64,000 nt of DNA from Firm-13 sp964579245 (GTDB taxonomy: Bacteria > Bacillota > Clostridia > Saccharofermentanales > Saccharofermentanaceae): contig CAZOFY010000003.1 in the NCBI GenBank assembly GCA_964579245.1, positions 15,982 through 79,981 on the forward strand, read 5' to 3'. Of this stretch, positions 18,290-27,311 are shown piece after piece (position 1 is the stretch's first letter; every line of letters starts with the position of its first letter). The notes under the pieces are model-generated. The model ran no database searches. It worked only from the letters and a program-made list of their open reading frames with translations, and was not told the DNA's origin. The translations under genes and the position numbers were made by a program.

Positions 18290-19462
18290 TCAGATTCTTT
18301 TTATGATCTCCATGCACATGCGTCCGTTATGATATGGGCACTTCCAGGGCCCGGCCAACTCTCTCTTATGATCATGTGTTCCATCCTCATAGGTTGACCA
18401 ATACCATTCTCCGGATTCACTTTTGATTTCCCGACCGATATAGGAGAGAAGCGAATCTATTTGCTTCATCGCAAGCTCTGGATCAGATCCCTTCCGCATG
18501 TCGTTGAGAATGCCGACTATTGCCTCGGCCTGTACCCACCAATCTCGTTTGGTGTCGACTTTGCCGTCTTCACACTCGAAATATACACCCCTATCCGTAT
18601 ATGCAGTCTGCATGACATGATCAAACAGTATCTTCGTGACAGGGGCAGTTCTTGCTGTTAGGTCAAGATCTCCCAAGACCTCCAGAGCACGGTCGATCAA
18701 CCATGAGGCTTCAATGTCATGTCCATAGGAATGGAGATCCAGAAGAGAATGCATTTGACTGTCAAAAAACACTTCCAGTCTCCTTTTCTCCGGGTTGTAC
18801 ATATCCTCTGTAAGAAGCTTAATCGTGAATCGAAGAGCCTCTTCGACCTCTTTCGATTTTGTCGCTTCATATAGAACCGTGTACGCCTCCATGATGTGTA
18901 GAACCGTGTTCATCGTCATGTCCGCAGTGCATCCGTTCTCGGAAAGCTCTTCATTCTTTTCCGGGTTGAAGTCCCTCGTCAACTGTTCAAGGTAGCCGAT
19001 TGGAGTTCTCCATATTTTTTCAAGTAACCTGAAAAGATGCAGGGCGATTTCCAGGGCTTTCTCATCCGAAGAGGCAGAATAGTAGGTAGAGAAAGCATAA
19101 ATACCAAACGCCTGATTATAGGCGTGCTTACAAGATTCAAGAGGAGCCGCATGACCGTCCAGCATCCAGTAAAGACCACCCATCTGCTGATCCAGAGCCT
19201 TCCCGGACAGAAAATGATAGGCGTGCTCTGCCGCCTGCAAATAGACTTGTTCGCCGGTCACCAGAAAAGCCTCTGAGAAGGTCCACAGTATACGCGAGTG
19301 CAGAATAACACCCTTTGGAGCCAGTTTCTCAATGGTCTTATCCGGATGAACAAGGCCATAAAACCCTGCGTTTTCCTCATCAATCAAACGAAGCCAAAAG
19401 GGAAGAATTTCCTTCGTCAGCATTTCTTCCGAATTCCTTCGGAAATCATTTCTATTCAGCAT
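18290..19462 (-). CDS. AGE-family epimerase, probably cellobiose 2-epimerase
   Basis: 390 residues, (alpha/alpha)6-barrel family. Converts the reducing-end glucose of cellobiose or other beta-1,4-disaccharides to mannose. Features typical of cellobiose epimerases rather than GlcNAc 2-epimerases are HSRILWTFS, the YGHDIEASWL segment with a catalytic-type His, and the C-terminal WKCPYHNGRMCMEI. GGGAGG lies 5 nt before the ATG. A TATAAT on the minus strand at 19499-19504 may be its -10. The likely context is use of cellodextrins together with GH1 and ROK kinase genes elsewhere in the window. Confidence 0.85.
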   Translation of the reverse strand: MLNRNDFRRNSEEMLTKEILPFWLRLIDEENAGFYGLVHPDKTIEKLAPKGVILHSRILWTFSEAFLVTGEQVYLQAAEHAYHFLSGKALDQQMGGLYWMLDGHAAPLESCKHAYNQAFGIYAFSTYYSASSDEKALEIALHLFRLLEKIWRTPIGYLEQLTRDFNPEKNEELSENGCTADMTMNTVLHIMEAYTVLYEATKSKEVEEALRFTIKLLTEDMYNPEKRRLEVFFDSQMHSLLDLHSYGHDIEASWLIDRALEVLGDLDLTARTAPVTKILFDHVMQTAYTDRGVYFECEDGKVDTKRDWWVQAEAIVGILNDMRKGSDPELAMKQIDSLLSYIGREIKSESGEWYWSTYEDGTHDHKRELAGPWKCPYHNGRMCMEIIKRI

Positions 19463-19585
19463 GGAATCCTCCCGGTCAAGTTCTCTCAGGGTATTTACAT
19501 TATACCGCAGCCGATCGATGATTTCCTTGCCGTTCGTAATTCTGTTATATTTTTACCGTTCTTAGGTATATGTATGTAAATAGTT

Positions 19586-19600
19586 ACGATATAATATCGT
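19586..19600. promoter_or_regulatory. Palindromic -10 region
   Basis: ACGATATAATATCGT is a perfect 15-bp palindrome with a TATAAT (19590-19595) inside. It lies 24 bp before the plus-strand gene at 19624, between divergent genes, so it is both a possible promoter and a possible operator. Confidence 0.45.
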
Positions 19601-19623
19601 TGCAGAGAAAAGGAGATCCCCAT

Positions 19624-20073
19624 ATGAATAATCAAAACGAAGGAATACCCAAAACAGGACCTTTCTTAGAGGGAGACCTGTTTTCCGGCATCGTCATTTC
19701 GGAGTACGACGATCGAGATTTTCAATTTGAGATGGATGGCAATCATATAACCGTCTCTCAGAGAGTCTTACGACCCAAAGAGGACCGTTTGTGTGTCGGA
19801 TTTTTGTTCTTAATGGATCGCCCCGAACGTTTTCGTCTCGAAGTTCTGATTCCCGAGGATTGTTACAATGCGAATTGCACTCTGAACGACAAAGAGCTTT
19901 TGGGGTTTTTTTCGAAAGATCTCCCTGCGGATCCGGAGTATGCACTCAGAAGCCGGTGTGGCGGCACAGACGAACACGAGAGGTTCACGCCCTTGAAGCC
20001 GGGTGCATTCCAGTCATTGAATTTTCGCTGGGAGTCCGGAGATATCGTAAAGTTCTATTTCTATTATCATTAA
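19624..20073 (+). CDS. Small uncharacterised beta-rich protein
   Basis: 149 residues, starting at the ATG preceded by AAAAGGAG; the frame is open further upstream but without a site. No signal peptide or membrane helix. The C-terminal half (LEVLIPEDCYNANCTLNDKE ... FNFR-like strand and GDIVKFYFYYH end) loosely resembles the C-terminal beta-sandwich of DUF1680/GH127 arabinofuranosidases, which has a similar WxxGDxV ending. That is only a hint, and the catalytic domain is absent. Function unknown. Confidence 0.6.
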   Translation: MNNQNEGIPKTGPFLEGDLFSGIVISEYDDRDFQFEMDGNHITVSQRVLRPKEDRLCVGFLFLMDRPERFRLEVLIPEDCYNANCTLNDKELLGFFSKDLPADPEYALRSRCGGTDEHERFTPLKPGAFQSLNFRWESGDIVKFYFYYH

Positions 20074-20166
20074 GTCAGATATCTCGGGATAATGGTCCAT
20101 CCTCAGAACGCAGAAACATCCGCATGGCCGAACGATACGCCACGGACGTTTTCTTGCTCGGTCTAT

Positions 20167-21435
20167 TTATGAAGATGACACTGTACTTTGTTCCTGCAAC
20201 GAGGCCGTCGTTACGGACGGAGTCGGCGCTACGGTAACACCTTCTACATATGCACTTTTCCGAATACCCTCGTGATTGCCTTTCTCTATCGCTCCAAGAA
20301 GAATAAATGCCGTGGCATTAATTCTCTTCTCGAGCTGACGTTCAGGGAGTGCTTTTTCAAGCGTCGCTAAAGAATCATAATTCGTACGTCGAATCAAACC
20401 GCCATTTTCCTGCAGGTCGAGATTCTTTGTCTCCTTCATCTCCTCTATTGTCGGAAAATTATAATCATAAGACTCGAAAAACACGATCGGAATACCGGCC
20501 CTGTCAAAGGGAACATAATCGGAAAGAGTAAGTGTCACCTCTCGGTAGATTTCCAAATTCGCGTCTTCGTCAAGATTCGTGACCTGCCCGCATTGATTAT
20601 ATAGAAGATCGACGCCATACAAGGAGGAAAGCTGGCTCTCATAGACAACATCATATGCTTCAAAAAGCTTTCTCCGCATAGAATACTTCTTCTTGTCTTC
20701 CAGTGAGTTCATACCCGAATTCGCATACAACTTATCCCCGGCATAGATACTCTCAACACAGTACATCGCATCCGTGGCGGCTATTTCCTGTTCGGTCATT
20801 TGCGCAACAAAATAGTTCGCACCGGCATAGAAATCATTCCCCGCGCCGAAGGCAACAAGAACAACGTCGTAACCGAAGCTCTTTCCCTTAATCTCTTTAG
20901 CCAGAGTTAACAGCGAGGATATGCCGGCGGCATTATCCTGAATACCGTCGAAAGCCGGATAAGTCGCAGCATCCTGTGAGCCGTAGATCGTATCATAATG
21001 CGCTCCGATAATAACCTGCTTCTCGACAGGTTGATAGGCACCGATCTCATCCGGAATCATGAAGCCTTCGCCGTCAATCCTGACAACGTAATTCGTAGAG
21101 GCTCCTGAGCCAACAATCGAAGAAAAGGTCTGTTCTTCGACCTTATATCCGAGTTCGATGAATACATCACGGATCCGCTCGCCGGCACTCTTCTCTCCCT
21201 GTGTGTATGCCTTTCTGTATGGAAATTCCGTCACGAACTCCTCAGCCCATTCAGCGCCGTATGTACCGTAGTCAGCAGGAATCAAGGCTTCCTCTTCTTC
21301 CGTATCGGAACACGAGGAAAGCATTGAAACGATAAAAACAAGACAAAGAAGGATGCTTATGACACGAACGGACGGCATCAAGACAGCATGGAATAGATCA
21401 CGTCGAAAAAAAGACATCTTATTACTCCCGATCAC
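20167..21435 (-). CDS. M28-peptidase-like lipoprotein with altered active site
   Basis: 422 residues from a GTG that overlaps the stop of the upstream gene (GTGA), with AGAGGA upstream. Lipoprotein signal with lipobox LSSC (C42). The zinc-peptidase fold is clear: GAHYDT (H146), GIQDNAAG (D167). In the motif where M28 enzymes have the catalytic/zinc-bridging Glu-Glu, this protein reads FGAGNDFYAG, so Glu-Glu is Gly199-Asn200. The usual SDH before the last strand reads SDY, and no C-terminal HT/HTxxD-type His was found. It probably does not hydrolyse peptides as M28 enzymes do. It could be a binding lipoprotein. Confidence 0.75.
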   Translation of the reverse strand: MIGSNKMSFFRRDLFHAVLMPSVRVISILLCLVFIVSMLSSCSDTEEEEALIPADYGTYGAEWAEEFVTEFPYRKAYTQGEKSAGERIRDVFIELGYKVEEQTFSSIVGSGASTNYVVRIDGEGFMIPDEIGAYQPVEKQVIIGAHYDTIYGSQDAATYPAFDGIQDNAAGISSLLTLAKEIKGKSFGYDVVLVAFGAGNDFYAGANYFVAQMTEQEIAATDAMYCVESIYAGDKLYANSGMNSLEDKKKYSMRRKLFEAYDVVYESQLSSLYGVDLLYNQCGQVTNLDEDANLEIYREVTLTLSDYVPFDRAGIPIVFFESYDYNFPTIEEMKETKNLDLQENGGLIRRTNYDSLATLEKALPERQLEKRINATAFILLGAIEKGNHEGIRKSAYVEGVTVAPTPSVTTASLQEQSTVSSS

Positions 21436-22448
21436 GGACAGATCCTCTGGACCAGTTCATCGAATAATTTATATGCTTCCTCTACGGAGAGCCTGTCCAC
21501 ACGTGGTTTCCCTTCCTGAGAAACACGCACGACAGATATGTCGTCCGTTCGATGATCAAACCCCTTCATGATGCGTTTCAGAAGTGTGTCCTTCGTCACC
21601 CCGGAGACTGTCGTCGGAAGACCGTGACGCACGTACAATTCACACATTCTATCCGAATAGTAATGCGCATACATGCCCAGAGCCAAAGCCTCTCCATGCG
21701 TATATTTCAAAAAACGGAAATGTCCCTCAATTGCCTCGGCGATGTCCTGACCAAAGGTCAGAAGCTGAGGATTCTTCTCATGAATAATCCTTCTGGTACG
21801 TATACAGGTATCAATCAATTCATTCATATTGACTGATGGCTGCTCCAGAATTGATAGCAAGGAAGGATTCTCCGTAATCCCGTATTGTATGACTTCAGCA
21901 ATCCCGTTAGCATAAAAGCGAGGAGGCAATGTTCGCAAATAATCCGTGTCAATCATGACGTGAACCGGAGAATAAGAGATACCGATCCGGTTCTTATAAC
22001 TCATAAAATTCAGGTGGGCAGACTCTGCTACGGATGAATCAATCATTGCCAGTAACGAAGTCGGGATCTGGATATAATCAATGCCTGTATAATATGTTGC
22101 AGCCACAAATCCGGCAATATCAATGACTCCACCGCCGCCAAAAGCAATCAAGAGATCTTTCTGTCCGAACTCCATGTCGGTCAAACGCTCATAGGCCTGA
22201 CGGATCGCATCAAATGACTTCGAGGCCTGGCTGCCGTCAATAATAATCACAACAGGACTGATGCCGCACTGTTCAAACTGTCTTACGAATTCCGCGATAT
22301 AGTAGCCAGAAACCTCGCGGTCCGATATGATAGCGACCTTTGCATGCTCAAGCCGTGTGCGGAAAAGCTCCGACAAAGTGGTCTGCGCGTATGATGAGCC
22401 ACACTCGACTGAATACGAGGTGCCCGCTCCGATTCTCGATAGCTCCAT
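21432..22448 (-). CDS. 3-dehydroquinate-synthase-like protein lacking key active-site residues
   Basis: 338 residues with the AroB fold: GGGGVIDIAGFVAATY (NAD site), IPTSLLAMIDSSV, KNRIGISYSP, RTLPPR, AEVIQYG and THGEALALGM. Canonical residues are missing. DSSVGGKTG is DSSVAESAH (Lys to Ser143). AEVIKYG is AEVIQYG (Lys to Gln188). NFGHTxGHA is TFGQDIAEA, losing both His, one of them a zinc ligand. Glu185 and His251 remain. DHQ synthesis is therefore unlikely. AGGAGG precedes the ATG. Translationally coupled to the M28-like gene; no shikimate gene is nearby. Confidence 0.75.
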   Translation of the reverse strand: MELSRIGAGTSYSVECGSSYAQTTLSELFRTRLEHAKVAIISDREVSGYYIAEFVRQFEQCGISPVVIIIDGSQASKSFDAIRQAYERLTDMEFGQKDLLIAFGGGGVIDIAGFVAATYYTGIDYIQIPTSLLAMIDSSVAESAHLNFMSYKNRIGISYSPVHVMIDTDYLRTLPPRFYANGIAEVIQYGITENPSLLSILEQPSVNMNELIDTCIRTRRIIHEKNPQLLTFGQDIAEAIEGHFRFLKYTHGEALALGMYAHYYSDRMCELYVRHGLPTTVSGVTKDTLLKRIMKGFDHRTDDISVVRVSQEGKPRVDRLSVEEAYKLFDELVQRICP

Positions 22449-22475
22449 AGTTCCTCCTGAGAAATACCTTCACCT

Positions 22476-22481
22476 ATCATA
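22476..22481 (-). promoter_or_regulatory. Extended -10 for the AroB-like/M28-like pair
   Basis: Minus strand TGTTATGAT (TGn-TATGAT), about 28 bp upstream of 22448. No good -35. Confidence 0.4.
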
Positions 22482-22547
22482 ACATTTTCTTTTGTTCTTG
22501 GCAGTACCTTGGGAAAAAAACAATGAAACGGCTTCCTCTCTTCATGT

Positions 22548-22553
22548 TATAAT
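22548..22553 (+). promoter_or_regulatory. Extended -10 for the DacF-like gene
   Basis: TGTTATAAT, an extended -10 (TGn-TATAAT), 38 bp before the ATG. The -35 is weak. Confidence 0.5.
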
Positions 22554-22591
22554 ATACGGCAGAAGATTGAACGGTGTTCGGAGTACAAATC

Positions 22592-24019
22592 ATGTCATTC
22601 TTTCCCTCACACAGACCGGCCTTTTTCTTTCTGCACAACCGTGTTCGAAGCATCGCACCCCTTATCGCTTTGTCGATCATAATGGGGTTATTTTCATTGC
22701 CTTGTTTTGCAGCCGAGCCGATAACACCGGATCGCAATCAAGATGCTACGACAGAGAATAACGCTGACGATGACTCGGTAGATTCTGATACTCCTCTGAA
22801 TCAGCCAGCCATAAAAGTATCGGCGAAGAACATCTATATTTTTAGCACGAACAGAGGTGCGATGCTATACAATTCAGCTGACTCTGAGCCACAGAATATT
22901 CCGGCGGCCTCCAAATTGATGACTGCCGTGATTGCCTTGGAGGATCTTCCTGAGGATACGGTAATCACAATCTCCGAAGCAGTCGAGGATCTCGATCAAG
23001 CAAGTCCAACACCTGTTTATATCAAAAAGGGAACAAAATATACCGTAGGGTTCCTTGTCTCTTCCATGCTATATCATAACTCGGATGCTGCTGCGCTTGC
23101 ATTAGCGGAATATATTGCCAATGACGAATCCTCTTTTGTTGAAAGAATGAATAACAAGGTCAAAACACTCAGTATGAAGAATACGAACTTTATCACTATA
23201 TCCGGTACCAGCGATTTGGCCGGCGTATCTTCTGATGTGCCGCCCCCTTCCGTGTCGAGACAGTTCACAACGGTTGAAGATCTTTCGATTCTTTTCCGAT
23301 ATGCACTCAATCTGACCGAATTTCGCGAGATATTTACCGATTACAATGTTCTTGAGTTTCAGGATACGGGAATTCCCCTTTCTGTGTCCAGTCTCGTTAT
23401 TTCTGCCTGGGGCATCGATCATGTGTCCGGAGCGCAGTTTTTCCCGGATAATACAGAATCGGCGGCGAATTCCTGCTTGTTAGCTTTGGCATCTGAAGAG
23501 AATTTCGAAATTGGTATCATTTTAACCAACTTTTCAAACAGTAGCATCTATGCAGATCTGAAGCAGACAGCGGAAACAATTTATGCATATTACGAGGTCT
23601 CCAATCTGATCGAAGCGGGAGACGCATACCGTTTCATCGAGATTGAAGGATTATCTGAGCCCGTCCCTTCTGTGTTTAAGAACAACATCCTGTATATCCA
23701 TCCGATCGGCAGGTACTATTCCATTCCCGAATCCCAGTTCACTCCCTCCAAGGTTCTAAGTTTACCGATTAAAAAGGGAGATATCCTCGGTCAAGTCGAA
23801 ATCATTCTGGAGGATGGGACTAAGATCATCACTGAGGTCGTTGCCGAGGATACGGTGACAGTCAAGACAAATTTCCTTACTGAGACTCAAGCCCTCATGG
23901 ACACGAATCGAAACATCTCAATTCTCATTCTTATTAGCTTTGTCAGCCTTCTTATCTTCCTTGCCAGAAATCTGTTTCTTTGGATCAGAAGGACAAGAAA
24001 TAAATCAAGGCATATCTGA
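22592..24019 (+). CDS. DacF/S11-like penicillin-binding-fold protein without catalytic motifs
   Basis: 475 residues from the ATG with GGAG 8 nt upstream (a GTG at 22574 is in frame but less likely). Signal peptide ending near A40/A41, S11 carboxypeptidase-like domain, DacF-type beta domain, and a C-terminal membrane segment with a basic tail. The three motifs of D-alanyl-D-alanine carboxypeptidases are altered. PASxxK reads PAASK (104-108), so the nucleophile Ser at K-3 is missing. SxN reads HNS (162-164). KTG reads VSG (278-280). It is anchored outside the cell and probably inactive as a carboxypeptidase. Confidence 0.8.
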   Translation: MSFFPSHRPAFFFLHNRVRSIAPLIALSIIMGLFSLPCFAAEPITPDRNQDATTENNADDDSVDSDTPLNQPAIKVSAKNIYIFSTNRGAMLYNSADSEPQNIPAASKLMTAVIALEDLPEDTVITISEAVEDLDQASPTPVYIKKGTKYTVGFLVSSMLYHNSDAAALALAEYIANDESSFVERMNNKVKTLSMKNTNFITISGTSDLAGVSSDVPPPSVSRQFTTVEDLSILFRYALNLTEFREIFTDYNVLEFQDTGIPLSVSSLVISAWGIDHVSGAQFFPDNTESAANSCLLALASEENFEIGIILTNFSNSSIYADLKQTAETIYAYYEVSNLIEAGDAYRFIEIEGLSEPVPSVFKNNILYIHPIGRYYSIPESQFTPSKVLSLPIKKGDILGQVEIILEDGTKIITEVVAEDTVTVKTNFLTETQALMDTNRNISILILISFVSLLIFLARNLFLWIRRTRNKSRHI

Positions 24020-24037
24020 CTCGTTCCATTATCTTTT

Positions 24038-24067
24038 TTGTTTTCTATAAGCCTTTTATGCTAGAAT
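24038..24067 (+). promoter_or_regulatory. gltX promoter
   Basis: TTGTTT (24038-24043), an 18-bp spacer and TAGAAT (24062-24067) with an extended-TG (TGC). It follows the DacF-like gene and precedes gltX by 33 bp. Confidence 0.55.
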
Positions 24068-24099
24068 AATGAGGTTAAATTTTTCACGCGAGGTGTATT

Positions 24100-25587
24100 A
24101 TGTCTTCTTCCAATCTATCGGACAGATCCGTACGTACGAGATTCGCTCCGAGTCCTACGGGATTCATGCACGTCGGTAATCTTCGAACGGCTTTATATGA
24201 ATACTTGATTGCCAAATCGCTGGGCGGAATCTTCGTTCTACGAATTGAAGACACGGATCAGGAACGATTTGTGGAAGGAGCAATCGAGACAATCTATCGC
24301 ACGTTACAGACTGCCGGTCTGACTCATGATGAAGGTCCCGACATCGGCGGGCCGTTCGGTCCTTATGTACAGAGTGAACGCAAACAGATCTACAAGCCAT
24401 ATGCGGAACAGCTGGTACGCGAGGGCAAGGCTTACTATTGTTTCTGCACGAAGGAAAGACTTGAGACTTTGCGTTCGGTCGACAGCAAAGATGTGACCGG
24501 TTATGACCGTCATTGCCGTGATCTTCCTGAAGATATAGTTCGGGAGCTACTAAGCCTTAGAACCCCATATGTTATCCGTCAGCGTATGCCTCTTGACGGA
24601 GTCACTACCTTCTCAGACTGCGTTTTTGGCGACATCTCTGTTCCGAATAAAGACCTGGAAGACCAGGTTCTGATCAAGGCTGACGGATTCCCGACATACA
24701 ACTTTGCCAATATTATCGACGATCATCTGATGCAGATCACACACGTCGTACGAGGCAGTGAGTATTTATCCTCAGCGCCGAAGTACAACCTCCTTTATGA
24801 AGCGCTCGGATGGGACATCCCGGTTTATGTTCATCTTCCTTTGATACAAGGGCGAGGTGAAGACGGAACCGTTTCGAAGCTCTCTAAGCGTCACGGAGCC
24901 ACCGGGTTCGAGGATCTGATCAGCGAGGGGTATCTGCCCGAAGCTATCATCAATTATATCGCCCTGCTTGGCTGGTGTCCGAAAGAGGATAATCGCGAAA
25001 TATTTTCCTTAGCCGAGTTATCAGAGGCTTTTACCATCAGCGGAATCAGCAAGTCACCTGCAATTTTTGATTATGAGAAGTTAGAATGGTTTAACGGTGA
25101 GTACATTCGTGCGATGTCTGATGAGACTTTTCTGTCCTATGCGGACTCGGTTTATCGGGATCTTCTGCCGGATCGGACAGAGGCTTATCCTCTAATGACG
25201 GAGATGCTCAAGCCCCGTATTACACGCTTTTCACAGATATTTGACAAGCTGTCTTTCTTAAAGGGGCTTCCGGATTACGACCCGGAAATTTACGTGCACA
25301 AGAAGAGTAAGACAACACTGGAAAATTCCTTGCAAGCGCTGGATCTGGGAATGAATGCCCTGTCAGCTCTTTCCTCATGGGATTACGATGCATTGCATTC
25401 TTGTCTGGTCAATCTGGCCGAGAATGAAGGAGTGAAGAATTCACAGATTATGTGGCCGGTACGTATTGCGGTATCCGGCACTTTGGTCACTCCGGGCGGA
25501 GCCATTGAAATCCTGCTGATCCTTGGCAGAGATGAGTCGATGAGACGTCTTGAAGATGGCCGACAACGTCTCTTGGCCTGTCAGTAA
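24100..25587 (+). CDS. gltX: Glutamyl-tRNA synthetase
   Basis: Charges tRNA-Glu. 495 residues, class I synthetase. HIGH-like HVGN at residues 24-27 in PSPTGFMHVGNLRTAL; KMSKS-like SKLSKRHGA. The RFAPSPTG start is typical. GAGGTG lies before the ATG. First gene of gltX-glnS-LtaS-like, 43 bp before glnS. Because a separate GlnRS follows, this enzyme probably need not mischarge tRNA-Gln, though that depends on the tRNA set. Confidence 0.95.
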   Translation: MSSSNLSDRSVRTRFAPSPTGFMHVGNLRTALYEYLIAKSLGGIFVLRIEDTDQERFVEGAIETIYRTLQTAGLTHDEGPDIGGPFGPYVQSERKQIYKPYAEQLVREGKAYYCFCTKERLETLRSVDSKDVTGYDRHCRDLPEDIVRELLSLRTPYVIRQRMPLDGVTTFSDCVFGDISVPNKDLEDQVLIKADGFPTYNFANIIDDHLMQITHVVRGSEYLSSAPKYNLLYEALGWDIPVYVHLPLIQGRGEDGTVSKLSKRHGATGFEDLISEGYLPEAIINYIALLGWCPKEDNREIFSLAELSEAFTISGISKSPAIFDYEKLEWFNGEYIRAMSDETFLSYADSVYRDLLPDRTEAYPLMTEMLKPRITRFSQIFDKLSFLKGLPDYDPEIYVHKKSKTTLENSLQALDLGMNALSALSSWDYDALHSCLVNLAENEGVKNSQIMWPVRIAVSGTLVTPGGAIEILLILGRDESMRRLEDGRQRLLACQ

Positions 25588-25630
25588 TTCTCAGTGAAGA
25601 AATGATAACAAGGAAGCATAGGAGAAACAT

Positions 25631-27292
25631 ATGAGCGACACAGCTAGTAATTTTATTTTTGACTTTATTGACGAAGATATCGCAGAAGGCGGAAGATTTG
25701 AGGGATTGACCGTACATACACGTTTCCCTCCCGAACCGAACGGCTATTTACACATCGGACATGCGAAAGCCCTACATATCGATTTTCACTCTGCCGAGCG
25801 TTATAACGGCCTATGCAACCTTCGGATGGACGATACGAATCCGACTAAAGAGGATGAAGAATATGTTGACGCGATCAAGGAAGACATCCACTGGCTCGGT
25901 TACGATTGGGGCGATCGATTCTATTATGCGTCGGATTATTTTGAGAAGATGTATGATTTTGCGAAAGAGCTGATTACAAAAGGGCTGGCATACGTGTGTG
26001 AGTTGACCCCCGAAGAGATGCGGGAGAAGCGCGGCGATCTGTCAAGAGCCGCGGAAAGTCCATACCGCAACCGACCGGTCGAAGAAAGCCTGGATCTTTT
26101 CTGTCGGATGAGAGCAGGAGAATATCCGGATGGAAAGATGACGCTTCGAGCTAAGATTGATCTCGCATCGGGTAATTTTAACATGCGTGATCCGGTCATT
26201 TACCGGATCAATCGGATTCGTCACCATCGTACAGGTGATACCTGGTGTATATATCCGATGTATGATTTCGCTCATCCGATTGAGGATGCTTTGGAGGGGA
26301 TCACTCACTCCCTCTGTTCTCTCGAGTTTGAATCGCATCGTCCGCTTTACGACTGGGTGATCCAGAACTGCTCTGTACCTGCCAGACCGCGTCAGATCGA
26401 GTTTGCTCGACTTGGAATTAATTACACAGTCCTCTCAAAACGCAAGCTCAGAAATCTTATCGAAAACGGCTTTGTGTCCGGATGGGATGATCCTCGTATG
26501 CCTACTCTTTGCGGATTAAGAAGGCGTGGATACACACCTGCCTCGATTCGTAGTTTTCACGAACGCAATGGAGTATCAAAAGTGAACAGCGTGGTGGACT
26601 TTGCCTTTCTCGAACATTGTCTGCGAGATGAATTGAATCAAACCGCTAAACGCGTTATGGCCGTTATTTCACCGGTCAAGCTGATCATCACCAATTATCC
26701 TGAGGGAAAGACTGAATCCTTTGAGGTGGAGAATAATCCTGAAAGACCCGAAGACGGCTCAAGAACGGTTTCCTTTTCTCGTGAGCTTTGGATCGAGGAG
26801 GATGATTTTATGGAGGAGCCGGCAAAGAAATACTTCCGTCTCTTCCCCGGCAACGAGGTGCGGCTGAAGTCTGCCTATGTCATCCGTTGCACCGGTTGCA
26901 AAAAGGCAGAGGATGGTCATATTGAAGAAATTTATGCAGAGTACGACCCGGAAAGTCGCGGTGGAAACACATCGGACGGCCGCAGGATTAAGGCGACAAT
27001 CCACTGGGTGGACGCAATCACGGCGAAGGATGCCGAGGTGCGATTGTATGATTGCCTGTTTAATACCCCCGAACCGGATTTGGCAGACTGTAATTACTTG
27101 GAACATATCAACCCGGCTTCCCTTACCGTAATGAAAAATGCGAAGGTCGAGTCTTCATTGGCTGCTTCCATGCCCTCAGAAGGATTTCAGTTCCTGCGTT
27201 TGGGGTATTTTTGCGTAGACAGCAAGGATTCTGCCGAAGGACATCTGGTTTTTAATCGTTCCGTCTCCTTAAAGGATAGTTTTAAAGCATAA
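25631..27292 (+). CDS. glnS: Glutaminyl-tRNA synthetase
   Basis: Charges tRNA-Gln directly. 553 residues; EPNGYLHIGH (HIGH at 41-44), VLSKRKL (KMSKS equivalent), MDDTNPxKE, and the two C-terminal anticodon-binding beta barrels ending in FNRSVSLKD. The GlnRS family is common in gamma-proteobacteria and found in only some Bacillota, most of which use GatCAB instead. AGGAGAAA precedes the ATG. It lies in one transcription unit with gltX. Confidence 0.95.
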   Translation: MSDTASNFIFDFIDEDIAEGGRFEGLTVHTRFPPEPNGYLHIGHAKALHIDFHSAERYNGLCNLRMDDTNPTKEDEEYVDAIKEDIHWLGYDWGDRFYYASDYFEKMYDFAKELITKGLAYVCELTPEEMREKRGDLSRAAESPYRNRPVEESLDLFCRMRAGEYPDGKMTLRAKIDLASGNFNMRDPVIYRINRIRHHRTGDTWCIYPMYDFAHPIEDALEGITHSLCSLEFESHRPLYDWVIQNCSVPARPRQIEFARLGINYTVLSKRKLRNLIENGFVSGWDDPRMPTLCGLRRRGYTPASIRSFHERNGVSKVNSVVDFAFLEHCLRDELNQTAKRVMAVISPVKLIITNYPEGKTESFEVENNPERPEDGSRTVSFSRELWIEEDDFMEEPAKKYFRLFPGNEVRLKSAYVIRCTGCKKAEDGHIEEIYAEYDPESRGGNTSDGRRIKATIHWVDAITAKDAEVRLYDCLFNTPEPDLADCNYLEHINPASLTVMKNAKVESSLAASMPSEGFQFLRLGYFCVDSKDSAEGHLVFNRSVSLKDSFKA

Positions 27293-27311
27293 TTTCGGAG
27301 GTATCTTTCTC

